Source of the DNA: Glandiceps talaboti | Lineage: Eukaryota; Hemichordata; Enteropneusta; Spengelidae | Direction of reading: 5' to 3' | NCBI RefSeq assembly: GCF_964340395.1 | Contig: NC_135559.1 | Coordinates: forward strand, 13,676,759-13,740,758 | DNA: 64,000 nt | Shown here: piece by piece, positions 1-12,600 of the stretch | Layout: each line of letters begins with the position of its first letter | Position numbering within the stretch: position 1 is the first letter of the stretch | Position numbers and translations under genes: made by a program | Notes under the pieces: generated by a model | What the model was told of the DNA's origin: nothing | Database searches by the model: none | The model's input: the letters and a program-made list of their open reading frames with translations, nothing else

Positions 1-350
1 ATTAGGTAAAAAAAAAAAATTTATTGGTGGTTTATCCATTGGAGTAAAACTTTGGGTCAGTCAGATCATTACAAGTATGTAATGACATCACACTAGTGTT
101 ACCTGATCCCATTGTGTAGAAACATTATAACTCTAAAACAAAATAGTTGAACTGTTGCCAAGAAAATAGACGTGAATTCACAGTTTGACCTTTGACCCAG
201 TCTTGACCCCATATAGCCAGCTCTGGTAGGTGTGCAGCCAATGTAGACAAAGCTATTCAGGGTGATAAGCTGAATTTCTAATGACTGTGTGCTGGTTTAA
301 AATATTAGCCTGGTGTTTTCCTAAGGTTGGGGATCTTTGGTAATAGAAAG

Positions 351-962
351 GGGGAATATGGTAAAACTGGCATAGTACTGGGAATATGGTAAAACTGGCA
401 TAGTACTGGGAATATGGTAAAACTGGCATAGTACTGGGAATATGGTAAAACTGGCATAGTACTGGGAATATGGTAAAACTGGCATAGTACTGGGAATATG
501 GTAAAACTGGCATAGTACAGTACTGAGAATATGGTAAAACTGGCAAAGTACAGTACTGGGAATATGGTAAAACTGGCATAGTACTGGGAATATGGTAAAA
601 CTGGCATAGTACTGGGAATATGGTAAAACTGGCATAGTACTGGGAATATGGTAAAACTGGCATAGTACTAGGAATATGGTAAAACTGGCATAGTACTTGG
701 AATATGGTAAAACTGGCATAGTACTGGGAATATGGTAAAACTGGCATAGTACAGTACTGGGAATATGGTAAAACTGGCATAGTACTGGGAATATGGTAAA
801 ACTGGCATAGTACAGTACTGGGAATATGGTAAAACTGGCATAGTACTGGGAATATGGTAAAACTGGCATAGTACTGGGAATATGGTAAAAACTGGCATAG
901 TACTGGGAATATGGTAAAACTGGCACACTGGTAGTCCTGGGAATATGGTAAAACTGGCATAC
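351..962. repeat. 28-bp minisatellite, about 22 units
   Basis: The unit has the core GGGAATATGGTAAAACTGGC followed by ATAGTACT. Some units carry an extra CAGTACT. Long antisense reading frames across it are products of the repeat. It lies upstream of the first visible myosin exon. Confidence 0.95.
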
Positions 963-965
963 TAT

Positions 966-1630
966 TCAATACATTGTATGTGTACCATAATTTTGGTGGG
1001 GTTCAACCATAGACAAAGGTGGAGGCCGGGTCAGAGGTATGGTTCAACTGGTAAAATGACAGAACTCAAATGGATTTTACCTGCTTATCAATCTCAGCAA
1101 AAACAATGTGAAATTAGCTTATAGAATTTCAAACAAAATAAGAAACTTTTCTTCAACTTTATGAAACAATATCACCAGTATGATATGATAGTGCCTCAGT
1201 TTTGAAGAGAGTTATCAACAGGTGGTTGCAGCTTGCACTATCCATCAGTGCTGTAAAGTGTCACGTAATATAGTTAGCAGTGAACACTATAAAGAAATTA
1301 CAAAAATGTCTTTAATACATACATGCACTGACTAAGGTTGGATTGCCTTATGGTTTGAAATGCAGCACAACATATTTAAAGGGAAAAAATTGATTAATGC
1401 GAAGCTCCGAAGACTGTGAGAGAGGCTAGGCTTGCATGTGGCCCCATCATGGCATTACCTTTCAGAGTACAGGCCTTGTAGCAAGGTGAATAATAAAAAA
1501 TTCTACATCACTGTCTTGTACTCAATGATGGCTGTTGTTAACATGTTGTAATTGCATAATTCAGAATTGTTTTATATCATTTCACTTTTGATAACTTTAG
1601 TCCTTTCTATTGAATTTTTCCACTGTGTAG
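966..1630. other. Intron sequence of the plus-strand myosin, no gene seen
   Basis: No exon with coding character was found. Positions 1396-1425 contain a fragment (GCGAAGCTCCGAAGACTG and following) similar to the arms of the inverted repeat at 53.9-54.1 kb. The first recognised acceptor, TCCACTGTGTAG, ends at 1630. Confidence 0.5.
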
Positions 1631-3048
1631 ATACAGTACCCAATGATGCACAGCAGTCTCCCTACACTTTGGAAGTATTTGCTAATGTACATTTCAGGTA
1701 GGTTATGTCAATCAAGTGTCAATCTGATGCACAGCAGTCTCGACATCCCTACACTTTGGAAGCATTCGCTAATGTACATTTCAGGTAGGTTATGTCAATT
1801 AAGTGTCAATCTGATGCACAGCAGCTGTCTCCCTACACTTTGGAAGCATTCGCTAATGTACATTTCAGGTAGGTTATGTCAATTAAGTGTCAATCTGATG
1901 CACAGCAGCTGTCTCCCTACACTTTGGAAGCATTCGCTAATGTACATTTCAGGTAGGTTATGTCAATTAAGTGTCAATCTGATTAAAATCTGATGTAGTG
2001 AGCTTGGTGCAATTTCTTTATTTACATCTGTTTCCTACTTTTATTGTTGTTTGTTCTTTTTTGTTCTGTGAGTGAGGGCCTTAATTGTTTGTACATCTGA
2101 CACAGTACCATATAGAAGAACTTACGTTCATAGACTACTAAACATTGTATCTAGACTACCAAATTAGCAGTAGTCCTGGACACATAGACTACTAAACATT
2201 GTATCGAGACTACCAAATTAGCAGTAATCCAGGACACATAGACTACTAAACATTGTATCGAGACTACCAGATTAGCAGTTGTCCAGGACACAGACTACTA
2301 AACATTGTATCGAGACTACCAAATTAGCAGTAGTCCAGGACACATAGACTACTAAACATTGTATCTAGACTACAAAATTAGGAGTAGTCCAGGACACATA
2401 GACTACTAAACATTGTATCTAGACTAGCAATAGCATTTTACCCCATGCTAGAGGGTCAAAAATAGGAGAAGGTTGACTTATTCACTCACGTGCCTATATT
2501 AGTCACGTAATGCATGTAGTAAGCACATAGAGCAGATCAAAAGGGTACGTGTTGACCAAGAAATCAAATGTTTGTTATTTTTATGATGCCCCTAGGCAGT
2601 TATATTCTATTTCAGGTACCGAGAATTGTGTTACCGTAGGCTATAAAGTACAGACTGTAATAATTAACTGTCTGCGAATATTGAATGTTTATCAAAAACT
2701 TTCACACGTACACAATTTATTGTGTTGGTCATACCTGACTGCAAGTACTGTATATAACCTCTGATCTTTAATACGTGAGTTACATGTTCTTTAGAACTTA
2801 GTACTAGCCTTGGGGTAGCTTTATTTTGCGTGGAGTGTGCTAGACTATTAGGCTGGCACGAGTCCTTGGGATATTTTTTTAGATCTTCAAATCTTTTGGG
2901 TTTCTTATTCATGTTTAGTTTTCTAAGAGAAAATGTTTCCCAGTTACTAGAGGTGTCCCAAGAGCTATACATGTTCACCCAACTTTTTGAAATCATTGGG
3001 TCAGGTTATCATGTCATAAAAAAGAACACAGTTGTGTGTGTGTGTATG

Positions 3049-3121
<73 letters not shown>

Positions 3122-3494
3122 AAACATTTTATTGAAATTAGGAATGAAAAAATCCTGGAGACAAGCAAGTTGTTTACCATGTAAATCAATGTGTAACTTT
3201 TGATCTTTGACAGTTTATTGTCTGTAGAACTACGGGCCTAAGACTGTATAGATGGCTATAGAGAGTATATAAATCAGTGTGTGTATGACAACTCACAGAA
3301 ATCAATCATACTTGACATCACAATACAGTCTGTAACATGGAACAGAGATCATTTGTTGTTGTCATGATATAAACTGGGTTTTCTCTTGTGAGATGTAATA
3401 TTTTGTTTGGATTTTCTTTCTTTCTTTCTCTTTCTGTCTGCATCCATTTCTCTATCCCCTCTGCTCCCCTCCCTCCCTTCCTCTTTTCTGTGTC

Positions 3495-3541
<47 letters not shown>

Positions 3542-3614
3542 CAGTCTGTCTGTCTTTGTCCATCCATCCATCCATCCATCCATCCTTTCTTTCATTCTTT
3601 CTTTGATGTCTTTC

Positions 3615-3657
<43 letters not shown>

Positions 3658-6600
3658 TTAGTTTGTTTGTTTGTTTATTTGTTTAGACCACCTGCTAAGA
3701 AAGGAATCTTCACCCAATACAGTGAAGATAATCTGTGGAGTTATACAACAGAACCAATCAAAGAAGCTCTACTAAAGAGTTTGATAAATCAGAATCTTGC
3801 TAAGTATGCTGTCAACATCTTCTCATATATCCTTTGTGTACAATGTAATAAAAATGTCAAGAATGTTTTGTTTTTTATTCAATATTCTTGAAAACTCTCG
3901 ATTAAAGTTTCTCCTTCTACTTTCCACTTATTTGTTATAAATGTCTACAACTCAACATTAGACTGTTGATGAATGGAACCTGTTACAAATAGGGAAAGTT
4001 AACAACTGAATTGAGTTAATAAGACTTGGCACAGCATGTTGGAACAGCAGAGACCTGTATTACATTTCATAGTTTGATAAAAACAGTTTTATGGTATGAC
4101 CTCTTAATTAATGTGTATAAGAAATGAGAGGGGAACTGGGAATGTGTTTGATTCAATAGTTTATAATATCCTCATCATGGAGATGTTGTGGAGCTTTTTA
4201 TTTCCAGAAGAGCTTCACCCTCTTTAAAAATATTACCAGTAATATCTCAAGTAAACTGCATCAAGACAAGTCACTGGGCTACAGAGCTTGTTGAGTAACA
4301 CCATGACAACTTTCTTGGCTAGAGTGCTTCTTGAGACACTATTGTAAAACCACAAGTCACTGAGCTAGAGAGCTTCTTGAGATAGTAACAAGACAATTTC
4401 TCTAGGCTAGAGAGCTTCTTCAGATAATAGCAAGACAATTGGTCTCTGGGTTAGAGAGCTTCTTGAGATATGGTAACACTAAGACAACTTTGAGGGCAAG
4501 AGTCTCCTTGAGACACTGTTGTAACACCAAGACAATTAAGTCTCTGGGTTTAGAGAGCTTCTTCAGATAGTAACACCAAGACAAGTCTCTGGGCTAGAGA
4601 GGTTCTTGAGATGGTAACGTCAAGACAATTAAGTCTCTGGGCTAGAGAGCTTCTTGAGATAGTAACACTAAGACAAGTCTCTGGGCTAGAGAGCTTCTTG
4701 AGATAGTAACACCAAGATAAGTCACTGGGCTAGAGAGCTTCTTTAGATAAATACCATAAAACCAAGACAAGTCTCTGGGCTAAGTTGTGTTGATTTCTTT
4801 AACTTTTGCCACATATTTTAAAGTATAGCAGTGACTCAAAGAAGAACAGAGGAAATACTGATCTAACAGACCTAATCTTCAGACCTGCTATTGTCTTTGA
4901 ACCACTGAGAGACGAGGTCTACTGCCAGATTGTCAAACAGCTAACTAACAACAAACACAAGTAAGTTGTCTAGAATAGACCTTTCCAACAAACAGTGCCC
5001 TCTAGAGTTGGTTCAGCAGTGACATTAATTTGTGAATGGTGAGTGGGTCTATTTGATCTTGGAAGATTACCTTACCATTACATTATTAAGCTGCTAACAA
5101 ACAACAAACACAAGTAAGTTATCTAGAATAGACTTTTTAATAGATCAATTGGTTCAGCAGTGACATATGAAACATGTGAAAGATGAGTGGGGCTAATAGA
5201 CCTTTCCAACAAACAATGCCCCCTTTAGATGGTTCAGCAGTGATTTTAATATCGTACTGCTATTTATTTATTGGAACAATTATGAGATGAATGTACTGTC
5301 AGATTACCAAACAGCTTATAACTATAAACAAGATACACAAGAAATCTATAAACACTACCCTCTGGAGGTGATTAATAACTGCAATGATTATGATTTCATT
5401 TTCAGTATGTCTTCAGAAATAAGCTCTACCACCATGTTTGATAATAACAGCTGTAAGTTTTCCCACAAATGCTTTTTGTAGTGCAATTTCAGAGCTTGAA
5501 ATTAACAGTAATCTTGTGTCCACAGACTACCAATTTCTTGTCATGGGGCTACCATAATTTGCAGCTGGTAGCCCACTCAGGCTATCAGTAATGATACAAT
5601 GATTTAAAGGGTGGAAGATTTACATACATAAAAATATTTTGATAACACGGATATTTCAAATAGAGGAACTCTGTTTTTAGTTCAGGAATATTGGACTATT
5701 GGTCACCATCCTTGGGCTACCACTTTCTGAAATTGGCTAGCCCACTAGGACTACCAAACAAAACACTCAGCTGTTCATTTCAAGCCTTTAGTTTTAACTA
5801 TGCCCTCTATGTTTCTCCTTTCAGGGCAATTGAAAACAAAGTATGGGAGTTGATGTGGCTTGTGACAGGTCTTTTTGTATGCAGTCAGACAGTACTCTCA
5901 GAAGTGTTGAAATTCCTACAGTCAAGGCAACACATTGGACTAGCCGTTAAGAGTTATCAGAGACTGAAGAAAACATTAGTAAATGGACAACGGAAACAAC
6001 CTCCACACTTACTTGAACTTGATGCAGTACAGAATGGAAGAAATCAGATTTTTCATGAAGTCAGTTATCCCAATGGATGTAAAGAGGTAAGCTTATTACT
6101 TTTCATTTATTTTAGATGATATAGATTATGTTGTTTGCCTTTTCAGCATTTTGATATCAATCTCTTAATATCAATCTCTTGCAGTACTATATGCTATAGT
6201 TGTGCATTAATGGTTGAGTTTTTGGAAGATTCTTTCCAAAGCAAAACTGAAATTAAGAAAGATTGTTATAGTTATCAGTTTAATGTAAATAGTAACTACA
6301 CTGGGGGGAGGGAGAGAGAGAGAGAGAGAGAGAGAATTAGAGAGAGAGAGAGAGAATTAGAGAGAGAATTAGAGAGAGAGAGAGAGAGAGACACACACAC
6401 ACATACAAACAGACAGAGATAGACAGTCAGGAGTAATTACATAATCAATAAAAGTATGATGACAGATAATGGTTTTACTTGTAAAAGCAAAACATATTGT
6501 ATGTCAATAAATTTATAACAAGATAGATTATTATCCCTTCACATTCAATAAAGAGCTTTGTGGTGCATTCATGGACAAAGGCGAGTGAACTATCTCAAGA

Positions 6601-9600
6601 CATTGTGCAGTCATTGAAGCTGTTATCTGGAGAAGGTTTCAGCCTCTTTGTGAAGTTTTCAGATGAAGGTGAGAATTTTTTGCAAAAGATGTTTTCTCAA
6701 CTTTACCACAAAGGTATTATATCATTTCCTTTCCATGCATTTTTTTTTCAAAGCTTTAATTTACGTACATCTTGCCATAAAGGCAACAAAACAACATAGT
6801 GTTCAAAACCTATCCCAAGGAAACTACCAGTGAATAAACACCAGTTTCCTCCACAAGAGGTTTTTGCGGGGTGCCCCACCTCTCTATTTTCATGGGCCAC
6901 CCCTTTGTTTGTGGAGTCACCCCTCTGTTTTTGCAATGATTGATGAATTATGCTATTATTAAAGTTTGAAATTGTTGAACTGAAATAATTTCTTTATACT
7001 TTTGTGTTTTCTCATTTGCTTAATGGATCATTGCTGAAAATAGGAATAAGGAATTTAATTGATTTTAAACCTTTGTTTAATGTTGAAAACATTGTTTTCA
7101 TTGTCAAATGTTATTATCTGAAAATATGCTAATGATATGTAAATTAATATGTAAATGAGGCCACCCCTTCATTTCTCATAAATTATGGGGAACCCTGAAC
7201 ACACGTCACACACACACACACACACACATACATACACACACACACACATACACACACACACACACACGCACACACACACGCACACACACACACACACACA
7301 CAGAGTACCGGTAGATGGTGTCATCAATATGATGTTAGGGACTCCTCTAATGAATATTCACCTGGAACTTGTAGTCATTTGAGGCTAACTGTCAGTTCTG
7401 GGGCATCTGGAGATCTTGATGATTAGGAAATTACAAGAGTGTGTATAATATAGCCCTTTAAAATAATTGCATATATTTATCTAATTCTTTGCAGTACTAA
7501 GTGTTCCTGATGGTAACTTCTTGTTTGACATTTTGAGAACCACCATAGATTGGGGCAAATCCATGAAACCTAAAGATTCAGGTAAGTATATTACTAGTAG
7601 ACTGAAATGACAGGTACAAAAAAATGGATACAGAAAGTAAACTAAAATTTGGACACTTTACATTAATTTGTCTGTCACTGTCAAGCAATGTTTAATATCA
7701 GAAATCATGGTTTCCAGACAGCATTTCAGTGTCAGAGATGAGAAAGGAATTGTGTTGGGATAAGTTGAAATCTCTACTAACCAAGTATTAACACTTCTGA
7801 TTCTATTTATTTACAGATAATTATGTTGCTTCTCGATCTGCCTATCTTTACTAAAGCTTCTTTCTGGCTGTGTATTATAATGTGAGTACTAAAAATATAA
7901 CTATCATGTATAGTTCTCGATCTTGGCTCTGTTAGTCTGTTCATGTACTTATCATCAGCATCTAACATTTTTGTTAAGGGTGGTTAGGGGAAATCTTCCT
8001 GCGTTCCCCAGTCATAACTTTACCAGGGTTCCTTACCAATGTTTTTGTTAAGGGTGGTTAGTAGTAAATATCTACCTGAGTTCCCCAGTCATTTTGCCGG
8101 GGTTCCCTACCAGTGTTTTTTGTTAAGGGTAAAATCTACCTCAGTTCCCCAGTCATTAATAGGGTAGCGAGTGCATGGTTACATTAGCAACAGCTCAACC
8201 TTTCAGACTACCCTGTCTCTTTTCTGTAATAATAGCCCCCAAAGTGCAAAGACCGATGGGAGCTACTACGTTGTTCTCTGTTCATCTGTCTTTCCGCCTG
8301 TCCGTCCGGCCATCCATCTGTCCGTCTGTCTGTCTCCACCTGTATCTCCAATATGCATGCGCCAATTTCAAATAAACGTGGTACAAATGTCAGATGTTAT
8401 GGAGGGCATATGCACGTCACTTGGTTTTACAACCCTTGCAACCACAGCGAAATGGCGGCCGTATTTGTTGTAAATAGTCACACTTTGCCTACTAACTCTT
8501 AAAGTTTAACAGATAGAGACCCTATTCAAGTGCCTTCATCATATCAATGATGAGCTTTCTAATGACACACTGACTTTTGACCTTGACCTTCATCTTCAGG
8601 GTCAAATAGCTATGTCTTCCTATTTTGAAATCCTTAAGATAAATTTTAATGCTAAAAATGTGCCCGAAATTGTCAAGGATCTACACATGATAGATAAGAA
8701 ATGAACAACCCTTTCAGGTGTTGTCAGTGTATCTTTTTGATTGCCTTAGAGGCCTTGCCATAGTTGTTGTCCTTTTAGCCTGCGACATAATGTACAAACT
8801 AAAGAACTTGTTGTATAGTCACTACAAGAAACACTTTTTTGGGGGCTATGTCTTCCATGAAGGCTTGTGGTTCTTATTATATGTAACTAATGGTATATTT
8901 GCAATTCTCGTCTTTTTTAAACACCAATATCTGAGAATAATCCTAGAAATTGTGAATAAAAGAAAATGGAGCACATCTTATTAAATTTGATGTTTAGTTG
9001 TTATTATGTATAAAAATGCATAGGGAAAATGCTGTGATGTCAAACTTTACATCACACACGACAAACATGAAATTAAAACTAGTAAGACTTGTGATAGATA
9101 TAAAATACAGTTTGATCTATAATTAGAGAATTTTTAAAGACAAGCATATTTTACATATTTGTGTTCTCTGCAGAAATATCCATGGGGAAGATCATGTTAT
9201 ACTATAGTGTCTGTCTGTCTGTCTGGCTGGCTGTCTGTCTCTGTATGTATGTATGTATGTATGTATGTATGTATGTATGTATGTATGTATGTCTGTCTGT
9301 CTGTCTTGCTGGCTGTCTCTATGTCTGTCTTGCTGGCTATGTGTCTGTCGCTGTCTGTCTGTCTCTGTCTGTCTTGCTGGCTATGTGTCTGTCTCTGTGT
9401 GGCTGTCTCTGTCTGTGTCTGTCTGTCTGTCTTTCTGTCTTGAGTAGGAAACCATAATAATATTATCAGACTTGGTTCAAAAACTTACAAGAAACATTAC
9501 ATGTAGCTATAAATGTATGAAAAAAATCGAAGCCAACAGTAGTTTGATTGATTGCTTTTATTTGACAAAAATATTAAGTCAAAAACATAATTTATGCCGC

Positions 9601-12600
9601 ATACTCCTCTCACAAAAAATGACAATAGTAACAACTCTCAGTTTTGAGTTTTCCTACAGAATTCATGTAAACGTTAATGTCATACTGACTATAGAAACTC
9701 CAGTGTTCTCCCCACTGTAGACAAAGCACAGGAAAACACTGTCCTAGCCATCTAAGCCGCCATGCTTGGCAGGTTTCTACCGTACTTCAAAAGTGTTCTA
9801 CCATCCTTGAGCTTTAGTAATCTTTGAATGACAAAATCATAATAATACTTTCACATGAAGAGAAATGGCTGATCCCAATGTCCATGTGTGTATGTGTTAA
9901 ATATAAACATATCAGAGTGTCTCCCAGTGTTGAAGACATGCATACAATGTATTATATGCTGATCACTATGCAAAACAATATGCAAATTACCATGTTATTT
10001 GTATGTAAATTAATATGCATTAATATGCCACCATTTTTACAAACTACCTGGGGAGAACACTGAAGACATAACCAACCAAATTTTCATCACGGAAAAATAC
10101 CGATAGTAAAAACAACGAAAAATACAGAAGTGTGGCAAATTTTGTGAATGATAAATAATGAACATTATTACATATGTACCGGAGATTACTTGCACTGCTG
10201 TGTGCAAACACATACTAGTGGTATTTTCACTGCAGTGCAATACTGAAAACATTTGTGCATACCTATATGCAAATAATATGCAAATTAGGGCACACATTAT
10301 TTGTTTTACATGAAAACGCGTAATCGTACGTTATCATTTTATGGAAATTTGTTCTTTCGGATAAAATATGTAATAATAAAAGAACTTCATGCCATGTGAG
10401 TTCCAGTGTGGGTACTCAGGAGTATTTGCACTAGTGCTTGCAGTAATTTCTGCTGTGCTTTCTTTGCAAGCACTCATGTAACAAATTATAGAATTTAACA
10501 TGGGTTGGACAACATGTGTGAAATGAAGGAATTAGCAAAGTGTACAGTCATGAGGCAAGACTAGAGCCAAACTTACTATTGGGGGGGGGGGGGGCACTCT
10601 ACACGAAACATGACATGACAATAATGTCAAAGTAGAGTATCGTCAGTGTTTGTATTGAGAAATCATGGCTTATTTCAATGCATTTCACTTTTCACAAGAC
10701 AAAATTAAATTAATGTTGTTCCTCTTTTCAAGTTTGTATATTGACTAATAAAATGACCATGAGGTTATCGTAACTAAGATATTGACAGTGAGGATGAAAA
10801 CCTTGATCTCGTTTTCCAGATTTTGTTTTCTCTCTCAAAAATTAGCCCTTTCATACATGTGATAATTAGAAAGTGATAAATCAAAATGAGCTCTGCCAGA
10901 CAACTGTTTTCTACATCTGGATTTTAATACTAATTCAAATTTGGCCTTTTGAAGGCTAGGGTTTCAATCCAAGGTTCTCACTTAAAGGCTAGGGTTTCAA
11001 TCCAAGGTTCTCACTTAAAGGCTAGGGTTTCAATCCAAGGTTCTCACTTAAAGGCTAGCAGGGTTTCAATCCAAGGTTCTCACTTAAAGGCTAGGGTTTC
11101 AATCCTAGGTTCTCACTTAAAGGCTAGGGTTTCAATCCTAGGTTCTCACTTAAAGGCTAGGGTTTCAATCCTAGGTTCTCATTTAAAGGCCAGAGATTCA
11201 ATCCTAGGTTCTCACTTAAAGGCTAGCAGGGTTTCAATCCTAGGTTCTCACTTAAAGGCCAGAGATTCAATCCCAGGTTCTCACTTAAAGGCCAGAGATT
11301 CAATCCTAGGTTCTCACTTAAAGGCCAGAGATTCAATCCCAGGTTCTCACTTAAAGGCCAGAGATTCAATCCCAGGTTCTCACTTAAAGGCCAGAGATTC
11401 AATCCTAGGTTCTCACTTAAAGGCCAGAGATTCAATCCCAGGTTCTCACTTAAAGGCTAGCAGGGTTTCAATCCTAGGTTCTCACTTAAAGGCCAGAGAT
11501 TCAATCCCAGGTTCTCACTTAAAGGCCAGAGATTCAATCCTAGGTTCTCACTTAAAGGCTAGGGTTTCAATCCTAGGTTCTCACTTAAAGGCCAGAGATT
11601 CAATCCTAGGTTCTCACTTAAAGGCCAGAGATTCAATCCTAGGTTCTCACTTAAAGGCTAGGGTTTCAATCCAAGGTTCTCACTTAAAGGCCAGAGATTC
11701 AATCCTAGGTTCTCACTTAAAGGCCAGAGATTCAATCCTAGGTTCTCACTTAAAGGCTAGGGTTTCAATCCAAGGTTCTCACTTAAAGGCCAGAGATTCA
11801 ATCCTAGGTTCTCACTTAAAGGCTAGGGTTACAATCCTATGAAATGAAGACTTGTTTGGCATGGCAGAGCTATAGAAAAAGTTGTACTAGAACAAAGAAT
11901 GAACCCATGTAATCCTTATTAAGATAACACAAATGTGATGACCTGGGATTGAAACATAACCCTTTAAACTTCGTTGTAGCAATATACAACATCATAACCA
12001 ACAACTAAAATATTCTCAGGTATGCCTTTTGTTACTGCAATCCCATGTGGTGGTGGTGGTGGTAGTACATTCTCTCTGTCTGAAACCACTGGGTATAGAA
12101 ATTCCCCTGTCTGTTTTAATTTCAACACAGAACCAAAGCTTTGGACATATATTAGCAAGTTGTCATCTTTGTCAATTGTTACATACATAAAACTGTCACG
12201 GCTGTCAATTTTGCATATGTCTAAATGTTCCCTTATGCGATCCCTTTGGAGGTATTTGTAGAATATGTCTCTTATATAAATTGTCTTTAATGAAAGACAG
12301 CTTTCCCCATCAGCAGACCACTCTTCTATAAAACTTTGCTCTGTAATGCCACCTCTGTTTCCATATTCATCACGTACTGCTTCCGTGTCTATCAATATGA
12401 CATGTCCACAACTATTGATTGTAATTAAGCAATCTTGACAACACTGTGCTTTGAAACACTTGATATACTTGTAATTACCACCATGACATTTATACATGTA
12501 CACCATACCTGACCTATTCTCTGTGACATACAACATATTGGTCTTTGTATTTATAGCTAGACGGTAAACTTTTCTGACTTTACCTTCTCCAACAACTTGG

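Noticed and set aside
253-969. Minus-strand open frames of 100-240 codons
   Set aside because: They are translations of the 28-bp minisatellite; all three frames look alike and no splice or start context exists.
3827-3840. GT donors at 3836 or 3838 for myosin exon 2
   Set aside because: They give the wrong phase for the next exon and drop the ILKY segment; the AT-AC site at 3827 fits frame and homology.
8171-8473. Two overlapping plus-strand ORFs of 66-100 codons
   Set aside because: They lie in dispersed repeat family B and have no splice or domain support.
10953-11842. 297-codon protein of 11-residue repeats
   Set aside because: Explained by a 33-bp minisatellite open in several frames. 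No homology or splice signal; kept only as a repeat.
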